Notes: generated from the sequence alone by a model not told the origin. A DNA stretch of 64,000 nt from Acidimicrobiia bacterium (GCA_028284765.1 JANQRA010000005.1:1-64000); one strand, 5' to 3'; positions 52,289 to 61,001 are shown, numbered from the stretch's first letter. Program-made: numbers and translations.

Positions 52289-54877
52289 GTGATGCTGGCG
52301 ACTTCCCAAATGAGCCATCGCCGACGCGGGCCAACCTATCGGACCGCTGGCACTCCACTTGTAATGATGGCCCTGATCTTCCTGCTCAGTGCGTGTGGTG
52401 GAGACCAAGCGGGAGAAACCCCACAGGAATCCACCGACGTCGAAACGCGGCCAGACATAACGCCGTCCTGCGTGGAACTCGACTATCCATGTGATTGGAG
52501 AGACGCGGACCGGGAGGTGCTGATTGACACCCTCAAGCTGCTCGATGAGGTGGCGGATGCGTTGGCAACGGGCGAGTCCGTAGAAGACGTCGCGGCCCGG
52601 CTGCAGTCCACCGCAGGCGTTGTCTCAGTCAACTGGGCGGAGGAAGGGATCATATTCAGAAGGGACGGAGGCCTTCCTGTAACAGCCTTCACCGAATCGG
52701 CCTCACCTGTCTACACGTCATCCGATGCCACTGAACCAGAGACTTCGGCGGCTGCGTTCTCTCCGGACGCGATTCGAGCTTCATTGCCCAACGAAGCTGC
52801 AAGTCCGGCGATTCTGGCGCAGTCGGCTACAGAGTCCTCCTATGAGCCGGCCAGGGCACCCGACATTCGACCCAGACAAGTCATGGTGCTCAGTCCCACA
52901 CGCTCTGCGGACCTGGCCGCAGCGGTAGCTGCCAGCAGTGGTGCTGGAGTGCTCCCTCCGTCCGCTCCTCCCAGTCAAACTCGAGACACGTTTTCAGCAA
53001 GCGAAGACTTCGAAGTGTTGGACCTGCCCGATGAACAGGCCCATCCGGGGCATTGGGCAAACATGGGGGCGTTTGACGCTGTTGTGATCGAAACGCACGG
53101 CGCGTACTACGAATGTCGGGACGACGGTTCGGTCTGTGGGCTCTTCCTCGCTGGACCGCTCGCCGGGCCCTACCTCGAGGCTCTGGGCTTGACGGAGGAA
53201 GATGTCGCGAGCGAGTTCGAACCCGGCGCAACGGATCCTCAAGTCGCCTATCAGGACTTCGGTGGATTTACGTTCGCTCGGCTCTCCATCGACGGACGAA
53301 TCCACATTTCCTTCGACGACGACTTCTTCCACCAACTGCCGGGCAGCGGCGTAGGAAGGAACATCGTCATCGTCAACGCCTGCAAGATGGGTGAGGAACA
53401 GGTCTCGACTACAGCTCTTGCCAGCAATATCGCAGGGTCGCGAGGCGCTGTCTTCTCTTGGGACAGAGGGATTCCCCGAGTGTCCTCTGACGCCGTTACA
53501 GCGACCCTCGCCGAATTGCTCATCGAAGGTGCTGACCCTGATGCCGCGATGGAACAGATGCGACAAGATGGCCTCAACACAGCGCTCTATCGCGGTATCG
53601 AAGCCCGGTTGCTCTTGTATCGCGAGCCCGGTGTGAGCTTGCGAGCGCGCGATGTTGTCGTCACTCACGTTGATGGTGTAGTCGCCGAGCCTGGCGCGAC
53701 AATCTCGGCCAAAGGAAGGCCCGAGGATGGTCAGAATGACCGGATCGGCGGTGTTGAGATCCGTATCGACGGTGTCAACTGGAACGATCGCGACTCGACC
53801 ACCGTCGAAATCAAGGTGGATGGTCAGCCCATCAAGGTGGTCCAAGACGGCAACGAAACGACATCGCCTGCTCTCAGCGATCGCACCGAAAGAGGATCGA
53901 CATCAGGCTCGTGGGAGAGGCATGTAATCGATCTAGACAACGCAATTCTTCCGTTCGATCTGACGAGGGAGGACGTCACGCAAGGCCGAGGTCATGTGTG
54001 GGAGGTGATCGTCCAGGGATCAACAGGCGGACCTTCGATACACAAGATCGAGCCCGTCATCTTCCGCCTGGGTTCCGTCCGCATACTCAATCCCAACAAC
54101 ACCGCACCGTTGGAGCCCAACGATCAGGTATTCATTGAAGGTGAGGCGGGTGACGGTGAATCTGAGACCTACCAACTCATCGTGCGCGTTGAGCACCTCG
54201 ACGAATCGGCCGATTCGGCCGCCTACAAAGTCGAGGTTTCGTTTGATGGCAATGACGAAGTCTTGGCTCTCACCGAGTTTGAGAGTCTCGGAGATGGGGC
54301 CTATCGATATACCAGAGAGGTCGACCTGGGGGATCTCCAGATGCGAGAGAATCCGGTTCCGGTCTCAGCGAAGTTGACGCTGGCTTCGGACGGTGAGGTC
54401 GAGATGGTTGACGAAGTTGACGCGACGCCGATTGTGCTCGTACTGGAAGAGAGCGGCCCGGGTGAAGCGACGATCATTGTTGGAGGATCCGCATGGGAGT
54501 TTGAGCTGACCGAACTCTTGGGCGCCTCTTGCCGGCTCGACGAGAGTTCACTTCTGGTATCGGGAGCGGTAGACGGAGACCAGGAAGGCGTCACCTTCTC
54601 GGCTGACGTGCGTTCCGACGGCAGTGGGTACCTGGACGTCAACGACTATCCGAACGATCAGTTTTGGATGGCCGCCGCTGATCGAGAGAACATGACTGTC
54701 CTTCATCTCGTGCCGGACGGGCAGAGCCAAATCGACTCGATTTCATTTGACGGCCGTGTCGTCAGCGGAGAGGCGACGTTCATCGATGCGAGGGCGTTCG
54801 AGGACGCATGGCTCACCAATGGGGCCTATCCGGCCCCGGTCACGGGTTCTTTTGAAATCCGCTGCCCGGCCCCGTAG
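52289..54877 (+). CDS. Lipoprotein with caspase-fold-like (CHAT/clostripain-type) domain and LpqH-like C-terminus
   Basis: 862 residues. A basic N-terminus and hydrophobic core end in lipobox LLSAC (lipidated Cys36). Residues about 60-190 are helical and acidic. Residues about 195-440 look like a clan-CD/caspase-fold unit: strand RQVMVLSP, DAVVIETHG with candidate catalytic His270, and NIVIVNACKMG with candidate Cys365. The SRGAVFSWDRGIPRVSSDAV helix region then resembles the end of CHAT domains. Beta-rich Ig-like segments follow (about 450-720). The last 138 residues (725-862, GEATIIVGGSAWEF ... SGEATFID ... GSFEIRC) repeat the LpqH-like pattern of the small lipoproteins nearby. I know no family with this order. 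The predicted site is extracytoplasmic, unusual for CHAT-type proteases. Catalysis is inferred from motifs only. Confidence 0.7.
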   Translation: MMLATSQMSHRRRGPTYRTAGTPLVMMALIFLLSACGGDQAGETPQESTDVETRPDITPSCVELDYPCDWRDADREVLIDTLKLLDEVADALATGESVEDVAARLQSTAGVVSVNWAEEGIIFRRDGGLPVTAFTESASPVYTSSDATEPETSAAAFSPDAIRASLPNEAASPAILAQSATESSYEPARAPDIRPRQVMVLSPTRSADLAAAVAASSGAGVLPPSAPPSQTRDTFSASEDFEVLDLPDEQAHPGHWANMGAFDAVVIETHGAYYECRDDGSVCGLFLAGPLAGPYLEALGLTEEDVASEFEPGATDPQVAYQDFGGFTFARLSIDGRIHISFDDDFFHQLPGSGVGRNIVIVNACKMGEEQVSTTALASNIAGSRGAVFSWDRGIPRVSSDAVTATLAELLIEGADPDAAMEQMRQDGLNTALYRGIEARLLLYREPGVSLRARDVVVTHVDGVVAEPGATISAKGRPEDGQNDRIGGVEIRIDGVNWNDRDSTTVEIKVDGQPIKVVQDGNETTSPALSDRTERGSTSGSWERHVIDLDNAILPFDLTREDVTQGRGHVWEVIVQGSTGGPSIHKIEPVIFRLGSVRILNPNNTAPLEPNDQVFIEGEAGDGESETYQLIVRVEHLDESADSAAYKVEVSFDGNDEVLALTEFESLGDGAYRYTREVDLGDLQMRENPVPVSAKLTLASDGEVEMVDEVDATPIVLVLEESGPGEATIIVGGSAWEFELTELLGASCRLDESSLLVSGAVDGDQEGVTFSADVRSDGSGYLDVNDYPNDQFWMAAADRENMTVLHLVPDGQSQIDSISFDGRVVSGEATFIDARAFEDAWLTNGAYPAPVTGSFEIRCPAP

Positions 54878-55046
54878 GGATGGATCGATATCGGCCGCGA
54901 CAGCTCGCCTTGTACCGGAGGTCACGCTGCGAGGTCCGTCGCGTGGGCAAATCGTGATGCATCTTTGAATAGCCCCGGTTTGTCTGGTCACCAGTAGCCG
55001 TGCCGTCGCCTGACCACGCTCGGAACCCTCGGTTCGTCAAATAGGC

Positions 55047-55232
55047 CTATTCCTCGTCGAGGTTCTCTACGTAGTCCTTTGCCACCTCTTGGCCCTTGTC
55101 GACGTGCTCTGAGTGCTGGCCACCCGTCTTATCGTCCACGAAGTCTCCGGCCTTGTCGATGCCATCCTTGACGGCGTCTTTGTTCTCGGCGGCAGCCTTC
55201 TTGCCCTTGCTGAACCAGTCTTTGATTCCCAT
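55047..55232 (-). CDS. MT0933/Rv0909-type antitoxin-like protein
   Basis: 61-residue charged protein: MGIKDWFSKGKKAAAENKDAV ... GIDKAGDFVDDKTGGQHSEHVDK, the hallmark of the MT0933-like antitoxin family in actinobacteria. ATG at 55232 is chosen by family pattern; the open frame reaches 55358 but that part overlaps the DUF3179 gene. In mycobacteria the partner toxin is an adjacent gene (Rv0910-like); no such partner is present here, so a stress-related role apart from toxin-antitoxin action is equally possible. Confidence 0.8.
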   Translation of the reverse strand: MGIKDWFSKGKKAAAENKDAVKDGIDKAGDFVDDKTGGQHSEHVDKGQEVAKDYVENLDEE

Positions 55233-55302
55233 GTCGTCTCCTCGCAATCGGAAGGCGGATCCTATTCGACTGGGGAGGGCCACCGGTGGGGCTGATCGCT
55301 CT

Positions 55303-56703
55303 CTAGCTCCCGAGCCCGGTCCAGACCTTTGTGCCCTCGTGGAACTGGCTCCACGCAAACCAGAACGCCTCGTGTGTTGTCAGTTCCTCGCCAGATTCGT
55401 CGTAGACCCGGATCGAGTCGTCGAGACGGACGGTCATTCCGTCGTACTCGATCGGTCCTTGTTCGAGAGCCGAGCGAGTGGCCGCTACAGGGAATGCCAC
55501 AGGAGTTCCGTCAGGTGCGAAGACCCCGACGACCTTTTCCTGGATAGGCAGACGGGGATCGACATCGCCGATCGGGAAGATTGGACCGTCAGCGTCGCGA
55601 TCACCTAGCGGGTTCTCCCGATAAGTGCGTCCAATGCCACCGTCTCGGGCGAGGATCCGCGTGTCGGGATGTGCCTCTTTCCACTCTGCCCAGGTCGAAG
55701 CTACGACGGAGACCTGTTCCAGGACGACGTCATCCTCGGCGAGTGGACCGGTTAGGGCTTCTCCGGTGAAGGTGTCGATACCTGATCCTGTTGTCAGGTC
55801 GTACATGAACTTGTTCGAACGAGACAGCAGTCCTGAGGTGCGAAGAACCACGCGATCGACGCCCTCAACATTGTCAGTGAAGTACGCCTGAGCTGACCCG
55901 CAAAGAGTGCAATAAGGAATCCCGAGCTCGCGGCCGCCAAGAGTGAGATTGAGCATCTCATGGACTTCCATCTGGTTCTTGGGGAGTGCGAGTGCTTCGC
56001 CGTTGACCACCACCCCGAAGACAGTCTTGTCGTCGTCGTACCAGTCCCCGCCTGCTGCGTTGGTCGTCTCCGGGTTGTCTAGTGCTGGGATGCAGTTGCA
56101 GGGGCCGTTGTCGTCGAACTCTCGTGTGTCGGCGAGGACTCCTCCCCAGGTGATCCATCGCCAATCCACATCGCCCTGGTCACCGTCGAAGAAGGCACGC
56201 CAGGTCGGCTCCACACCACCGAAGACCTTTGCCTTGGCCTCGGGGTAGCCCTCCCAGGCCGGCAGGTCCCAGCTCATGAGTGCGTTCGTAGCCCAAACAA
56301 AATCCACTTCAGCGGGTTGGAATGGTGCGCCGGTCAAACGGCTGAAGGCACCGACAAGCTCGTCGCGTGCCGGTCCGCCCTGGTAGAAGCGGAGCAGGTC
56401 AGCGATGAGCCATCCCACCCTGGGATCATCATGTGCAACGAGATCGTTGACGATGTCGACCTCCCACTCGGACATGAATAGCCCGTCCAACAGTTGATCG
56501 ACATCCGCTTGAGCTTCTGCGCTCAAGGGGCCATCAGGTATTGGCGGCGGAGGAGGCAACTCGGGCTCAGGAGGAACCGAGGTCGTCGTCTCGGGTGCAG
56601 TGGTCGAGCTGTCGGCAGGAGTTGTTGTCGTTGAAGCAGCAGGTTCAGCCACGGTCGCACACCCGGCCAAGACCAGCACACCCAGAACAATCGACAATCG
56701 CAT
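55303..56703 (-). CDS. DUF3179-domain lipoprotein
   Basis: 466 residues: lipobox VLAGC within the first 15, a Thr/Pro-rich linker to about 55, then a large domain with the DUF3179 pattern. Recognised blocks are GVVVNGEALALPKNQMEVHEMLN, the cysteine motif YCTLCGSAQAYF, FMYDLTTGSGIDTFTGEALTGPL and the C-terminal EAFWFAWSQFHEGTKVW. CxxC suggests a redox or metal role, but the function is unknown. A truncated relative lies at 51639. ATG at 56703; the next gene is divergent. Confidence 0.85.
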   Translation of the reverse strand: MRLSIVLGVLVLAGCATVAEPAASTTTTPADSSTTAPETTTSVPPEPELPPPPPIPDGPLSAEAQADVDQLLDGLFMSEWEVDIVNDLVAHDDPRVGWLIADLLRFYQGGPARDELVGAFSRLTGAPFQPAEVDFVWATNALMSWDLPAWEGYPEAKAKVFGGVEPTWRAFFDGDQGDVDWRWITWGGVLADTREFDDNGPCNCIPALDNPETTNAAGGDWYDDDKTVFGVVVNGEALALPKNQMEVHEMLNLTLGGRELGIPYCTLCGSAQAYFTDNVEGVDRVVLRTSGLLSRSNKFMYDLTTGSGIDTFTGEALTGPLAEDDVVLEQVSVVASTWAEWKEAHPDTRILARDGGIGRTYRENPLGDRDADGPIFPIGDVDPRLPIQEKVVGVFAPDGTPVAFPVAATRSALEQGPIEYDGMTVRLDDSIRVYDESGEELTTHEAFWFAWSQFHEGTKVWTGLGS

Positions 56704-56791
56704 TGATGGTCAAGGTAGATCCGATGATGTCTTGTGGGGTTAAAGGTCAGAATCTGGTCAGAGTTGGCACGAAACTCACCTAATCAGGCTT

Positions 56792-57709
56792 ATACCCATC
56801 GAGAACATCGTCGCTGCAGCGGACCGCATCGCGTCCCATGCCGTTGTCACACCTGTGGTGTCGTATGAATCAGTACTGCTCAAAGCTGAGAATCGTCAGC
56901 GCGCCGGCGCCTTCAAGTTCAGAGGGGCCTTCAACAGACTGAGCCAGATCCCGGAATCTGAGCGTTCTGCCGGTGTCGCTGCAGTCTCGTCCGGCAATCA
57001 CGGAGCGGCAGTGGCCTCCGCCGCTGAGATCCTTGGGATCCCGGCAACCATCTTCACTCCGAAGGACGTACCAAAGGCGAAGCTCGACTTGATGGTGGAC
57101 GCTGGTGCCGATGTTCAGACGTTCGACCGGTCGATACCCGACCGGGAGGCCCCAGCCCGAGCATTTGCTGAGGATTCCGGCGCAACGTTCATCCACCCGT
57201 TCGAGGACCCCGAAATCATGGCAGGTGCGGGCACGACTGCGCTTGAGCTCCATCGACAGGTCGGCAAGCTGGATCAGCTGTTCGTGCCGATGGGTGGTGG
57301 AGGTTTGATGGCCGGATGTGCCTCGGCCATGTCGGTGCTCGACACGCAGTGTCGGCTCGTCGGGGTCGAGCCCGAGGTTGCCGACGACACCCGACGCTCT
57401 TTCAACGCTGGTGAGCCAGTCACAGTTGAGAACCCTCAAACGATTGCGGACGGACTTGCTGTTCCACGTCCAGGAGACAACACCTTTGCCATCAACTCTC
57501 GCCTGGTATCCGAGGTGATGACGGTGAGCGAGAGCGAGGTCCTGGAAGCAATGGCATTGCTGTTCACCGAAACAGGTGAGGTGGTCGAGCCCAGTGGAGC
57601 CGTTGCCGTCGCCGGTGTTCTGAAGGCTCAGCCCTCCGGAGGGGTCGCTGCGATCCTCTCAGGCGGAAACGTGGACGTGGACCGCTTCCCGCAAGTATTC
57701 AATCGATGA
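56792..57709 (+). CDS. Threonine/serine dehydratase-like PLP enzyme without a canonical start codon
   Basis: Fold-type II PLP enzyme: AGAFKFRGAFNRL with the Schiff-base Lys, SSGNHGAAVASAA, the Gly-rich phosphate loop PMGGGGLMAGCA and a C-terminal SGGN. Homology begins well before the first GTG (56855): IENIVAAADRIASHAVVTPV is the usual first helix. In that frame no ATG, GTG or TTG exists between the stop at 56741 and 56855. The best-placed codon is ATA at 56792, possibly a mutated ATG. If GTG 56855 were used, about 21 residues of the fold would be lost. It converges on the nitrilase gene (11-base overlap). Coordinates assume the ATA. Confidence 0.75.
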   Translation: MPIENIVAAADRIASHAVVTPVVSYESVLLKAENRQRAGAFKFRGAFNRLSQIPESERSAGVAAVSSGNHGAAVASAAEILGIPATIFTPKDVPKAKLDLMVDAGADVQTFDRSIPDREAPARAFAEDSGATFIHPFEDPEIMAGAGTTALELHRQVGKLDQLFVPMGGGGLMAGCASAMSVLDTQCRLVGVEPEVADDTRRSFNAGEPVTVENPQTIADGLAVPRPGDNTFAINSRLVSEVMTVSESEVLEAMALLFTETGEVVEPSGAVAVAGVLKAQPSGGVAAILSGGNVDVDRFPQVFNR

Positions 57710-58628
57710 AGTCAGCCGGCTCGCGTCGTTGACGATTGACCATCAGCCTGAGGACATCAGGGCGGGAGTAGTGGCCCGTTGGGTCGAAGTTGTGGCGTTC
57801 TCTAGAGATCATCGAGAGGTCGAGGTCCGCAAAGATGACCGTTTCCTCTCCTGGCGCACCCTCAGCCAGGGTCGAGCCATCGGGTGCCACGATGATCGCG
57901 CCACCGGTCGAATACGTATCGCCTTCATCCACCATCGCATCGCGAAGAATGAAGTCATCGGGAATGTGGTCAGCGGTGAGAACCGCTCCTGAGCTGATCA
58001 CAAACACCCGGCCCTCACGTGCAATGAAACGCGATATGTCGTGGCTCACTGCCGGGGACCCTGGCCACGCGGCGACATGCACTTGGGTTCCTTGGGAGTA
58101 CATGGCGGTACGGGCCAGAGGCATCCAGTTTTCCCAGCAATTCAGTCCGGAGACTTTGACGCCCTCCCAGTCGTGGGCCATGAGTCCCGCACCGTCCCCA
58201 TCGGCCCACATCAGACGCTCGCCGTAGGTGGGTTTCAGCTTCCGGTGGACACTGACGATGCCCTTGTTCGGGTGAATCGCGACCAGCGATGCGTAGACGG
58301 AGCCGCGAGATGGTGCCTTCTCGACGATGCCCAAGTACGTGAAAACCCCTGAATCGGCGACGGTGGCGACGACGTCCTCGAGGTCTCCCGCAGCGAGGTC
58401 GACGGCCTGGTCGATGTAGCGAGCCCACGCTTCTTTCTGATCAGGGTGATCGAAATAGGAGGCGTGGGTGTAGTCGGCCCAGGACGGGTAGCCGGGAACA
58501 AACGTCTCGGGAAAGGCCATGAGTTGCCCGCCCTCCGTCCCGGCTCCGGTGATGGCCTGACTGACCTTCGCCAGGGTGGCCTTCTTGTCGAGGTAGACGG
58601 GTGCAAGTTGGGCGGCAGCGACACGCAT
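57699..58628 (-). CDS. Nitrilase (carbon-nitrogen hydrolase family)
   Basis: 309-residue nitrilase-branch enzyme hydrolysing nitriles to acids. The catalytic triad is visible: Glu41 (FPETFVPGYPSW), Lys130 (VHRKLKPT) and Cys164 (GLNCWENWMP). The CWEN motif and overall length are typical of true nitrilases and cyanide-type hydratases rather than amidases. ATG at 58628. Divergent from an LpqH-like lipoprotein gene, with a palindrome between. Aliphatic or aromatic preference cannot be told. Confidence 0.92.
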   Translation of the reverse strand: MRVAAAQLAPVYLDKKATLAKVSQAITGAGTEGGQLMAFPETFVPGYPSWADYTHASYFDHPDQKEAWARYIDQAVDLAAGDLEDVVATVADSGVFTYLGIVEKAPSRGSVYASLVAIHPNKGIVSVHRKLKPTYGERLMWADGDGAGLMAHDWEGVKVSGLNCWENWMPLARTAMYSQGTQVHVAAWPGSPAVSHDISRFIAREGRVFVISSGAVLTADHIPDDFILRDAMVDEGDTYSTGGAIIVAPDGSTLAEGAPGEETVIFADLDLSMISRERHNFDPTGHYSRPDVLRLMVNRQRREPADFID

Positions 58629-58659
58629 GGGGAAATCCTACGACACGAGAATTGAGTAG

Positions 58660-58673
58660 TTGAAGGACTTCAA
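58660..58673. promoter_or_regulatory. Palindrome between the nitrilase and lipoprotein genes
   Basis: TTGAAG-GA-CTTCAA is a perfect 6-2-6 palindrome about 30 bases upstream of the nitrilase ATG, flanked on both sides by ATTGAG. Candidate operator; no regulator is known. Confidence 0.4.
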
Positions 58674-58745
58674 TTGAGCGAACAGGGTGCGCGGTAGATG
58701 GGTAGGTTTTGAATTCCGAACGCCCGGATGCATGAGAGGAGTCCG

Positions 58746-59369
58746 ATGAAACGCCTACTAGTTCTACTGATGCTGTTGTCCCTCCTGGTCGCTGCGTGCG
58801 GTGGCGGAGACACTGAAGACGGTGGAGACGACAACGCCGATCAACCCACCGCGACCCAGGCGCCATCCGGGGACGACAGTGACGACGCGCCACCGACAAC
58901 TTCAGATGTGAACGACGACGAGGACGACTCGGAACCTGAGGGCGAAGGCCCGTCCACAGCGACCGTCACGATCGGTGACATGACCTACGAATTCTCATCG
59001 GAGGGCGCAATCGTCGCACAGTGTCTCCCCGACCTGTTCGGAATCATGTCCGTTCAGCTGCCCATGGCAGATGGTGGTGATGGCTCCATTGAATTGGCTG
59101 CCCTGCATGAAGGCACTGACCCAGCGGTCGTTGGGCAAATCAACGCGATAACAGTGAAAATCGGCGATGACGACTGGGTGGCCGATCCTGAAGACGTCAG
59201 AATCGCCGGCAATGCCGACTACGAGGGCCTGAGCCAGGTTGATTCGGTAACCGTGAGCGGCAGCAATGTGACGGGTACAGCGACATTCGTCAACACATCC
59301 AGTTTCGACGGTGTCGAAAGTGCCACCGGGACGTTCGAAGCCACGTGTGGTGAGGAGCGGACCTCCTAG
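58746..59369 (+). CDS. LpqH-like lipoprotein
   Basis: 207-residue lipoprotein: MKRLLVLLMLLSLLVAACGG, an acidic Asp/Glu/Thr/Pro linker to about 75, then STATVTIGDMTYEF, an early Cys (VAQCLPD), SGSNVTGTATFVNTSSF and the end GTFEATCGEE. Same pattern as the genes at 37898, 48317 and the C-terminus of 52289. AGAGGAG ribosome-binding site lies before the ATG at 58746. Its TAG stop shares CTAG with the convergent AlkC-like gene. Confidence 0.75.
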   Translation: MKRLLVLLMLLSLLVAACGGGDTEDGGDDNADQPTATQAPSGDDSDDAPPTTSDVNDDEDDSEPEGEGPSTATVTIGDMTYEFSSEGAIVAQCLPDLFGIMSVQLPMADGGDGSIELAALHEGTDPAVVGQINAITVKIGDDDWVADPEDVRIAGNADYEGLSQVDSVTVSGSNVTGTATFVNTSSFDGVESATGTFEATCGEERTS

Positions 59370-60487
59370 AGCACAACCTCAAACGAGTCTGAGCCCACGG
59401 GCACTCCGTTGGCGACAACGGTTAGTCCGTGGGTTCCTTCGTACAGGGTGTAGGTCGTCGCGTTCGCCCGCAATGGGTGGCGCTTCTTCAGGGCTTTTGT
59501 TTCCCCCTTCGACATCTCGATCGTTTTCAGCTTGAAGACCTTGGGCTTTGTTTCACCATTCGCCTTCACGAAGTCGATTGCGTAATCGACGATCAAGCTC
59601 TCATCCGCACTCGCCTCGAGAACCACGTCGAATTCCAATGCCTCTCCCGCCTTGACCACCGGGGATGAGACATGAACCTTCGCGGTGACATCAGGATCGG
59701 TTGAGAAACCAAGCAGTTCGAGTGCCTCTTCATTGCCCTGTTTGATCAGAGTTCTCAGGGCATGTTTGGTCATCCAGGCCAACTCATATGGCTCCTGCCG
59801 CCCATCGGACTCCCACCGACGGAGACGCTCTACGACCAGCGACGGATGGACCTTCGCTATGTCGTTGAGGTGGTTGGCCACCGATCGTGTCACGTATCGA
59901 GTCGAGTCTGCATGCAACGCGTCGAGGAGCGGTAGGGGGCGTTCGATGTCGGTCGATAGCCGTCCTGCCCAGGGCAACCTCGGCCGGGTGCCTTCGCTGA
60001 CCAAACGTCGAACGTGGTAGTTGTCGTCTTTGGTCCACTCCATCAAGCGTTCGAACACCGAGTCCGGGTAGCGATCGATGAACGGTCGTATCGGTCCCTC
60101 CATCGAGAACCGCATCGTCAACTCGCGCAAGAGAGCGAGAGACGTTTCGAGATTGTCGAGGCCACGGTCCTCCACGTACTTGCCGAATGGGGCGATGATG
60201 AAATCGCCGAAGTCGTCGTCGGAGAGGCTTGGATCGAGGGGAGGCGGCAGCGAGGCTTCTATCTGTCGTGCCGCGACATCGAAATCATCGTCCAACTGTT
60301 TGCCCATGGTTCCCGCGATGAGCGAGATGCGTTCTTTCAGCTCCAGATCGAGCATCTCGGCCATCACCTCTGACTCGAATTGCTCTTGTTCGAATCCGTC
60401 GACCCCACGCGAGAGAAGGCCGCCGAGGTAGGCGACCTTCTCCCTGTTGAACAGATGGTCTTTGAGGCTAAATCGCTCTTCCGTCAC
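59366..60487 (-). CDS. AlkC/AlkD-like DNA alkylation repair protein
   Basis: 373-residue helical-repeat protein of the DNA-alkylation-repair (HEAT-like) superfamily, nearest in feel to AlkC: it begins SLKDHLFNREKVAYLGGLL, continues with the ELTMRFSMEGPIRPFI helices and the block NYHVRRLVSEGTRPRLPWA, and has RSVANHLNDIAKVHPSLV. AlkC enzymes excise 3-methyl-purines. The C-terminal 90 residues form an Ig-like beta-sandwich (VKAGEALEFDVVLEAS), a known addition in AlkC relatives. GTG start at 60487. Confidence 0.8.
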   Translation of the reverse strand: MTEERFSLKDHLFNREKVAYLGGLLSRGVDGFEQEQFESEVMAEMLDLELKERISLIAGTMGKQLDDDFDVAARQIEASLPPPLDPSLSDDDFGDFIIAPFGKYVEDRGLDNLETSLALLRELTMRFSMEGPIRPFIDRYPDSVFERLMEWTKDDNYHVRRLVSEGTRPRLPWAGRLSTDIERPLPLLDALHADSTRYVTRSVANHLNDIAKVHPSLVVERLRRWESDGRQEPYELAWMTKHALRTLIKQGNEEALELLGFSTDPDVTAKVHVSSPVVKAGEALEFDVVLEASADESLIVDYAIDFVKANGETKPKVFKLKTIEMSKGETKALKKRHPLRANATTYTLYEGTHGLTVVANGVPVGSDSFEVVL

Positions 60488-60506
60488 AGCGGTTGAGCGT
60501 ATTCGC

Positions 60507-61001
60507 TCAGCCCCGGGAGGCGTCCGTCTCCACGTGCCAGACCATCGTGACGCTGGTATCTGTCACTTCAACAGACTTGAGCGTGCTGTCCGGGTCCTTC
60601 TTGCCTTCCTTCTCCAGTTCCCTGGCCAAGGCGTTGTTCCAGAACTCGACGATCCATTCAGGCATGGGCTCGCCATTCCATGTGGCGTCGTAGATGTCCA
60701 CAGTCAGGAACCCCTCGCTGGACACCCCGAGAGTGGCCTCGAACGTCACATCGTTGATCTCACCCGTGTCCTCATCGGGGCCCGTGCCGTCGATGGCGAT
60801 GTATCCGTCGTGGAAATTCACATCCAGCTTCTCAGTCGATGGGTCTTCGATCTGCGTCTGGATGGCTTCCTGAAGCTTCTGCTCGTCGATCACTGACTCC
60901 ACCGTCAGCGATCCGTCGGGGTTCGCTTCGATGTCAATAGTGCAAGCCGCTGTGAGGAGCCCGAAGGCTACAACCGTGGCTACAAGTGTCATTCTCCGCA
61001 T
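60507..61001 (-). CDS. Small lipoprotein, function unknown
   Basis: 164-residue predicted lipoprotein: MRRMTLVATVVAFGLLTAAC with a lipobox, then a domain of mixed strands and helix (DGSLTVESVIDEQKLQEAIQ ... VEFWNNALARELEKEG ... VTMVWHVETD). The overall feel is that of DUF3153-type lipoproteins, but I cannot assign it. A very strong AGGAGGTG ribosome-binding site lies before the ATG at 61001. It is 19 bases from the AlkC-like gene on the same strand and may be co-transcribed with it. Confidence 0.7.
   Translation of the reverse strand: MRRMTLVATVVAFGLLTAACTIDIEANPDGSLTVESVIDEQKLQEAIQTQIEDPSTEKLDVNFHDGYIAIDGTGPDEDTGEINDVTFEATLGVSSEGFLTVDIYDATWNGEPMPEWIVEFWNNALARELEKEGKKDPDSTLKSVEVTDTSVTMVWHVETDASRG

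Noticed and set aside
54878-55046. Possible tRNA or small RNA in the gap after the caspase-like gene
   Set aside because: No cloverleaf, T-loop or terminator could be drawn by eye; I see nothing in this gap.
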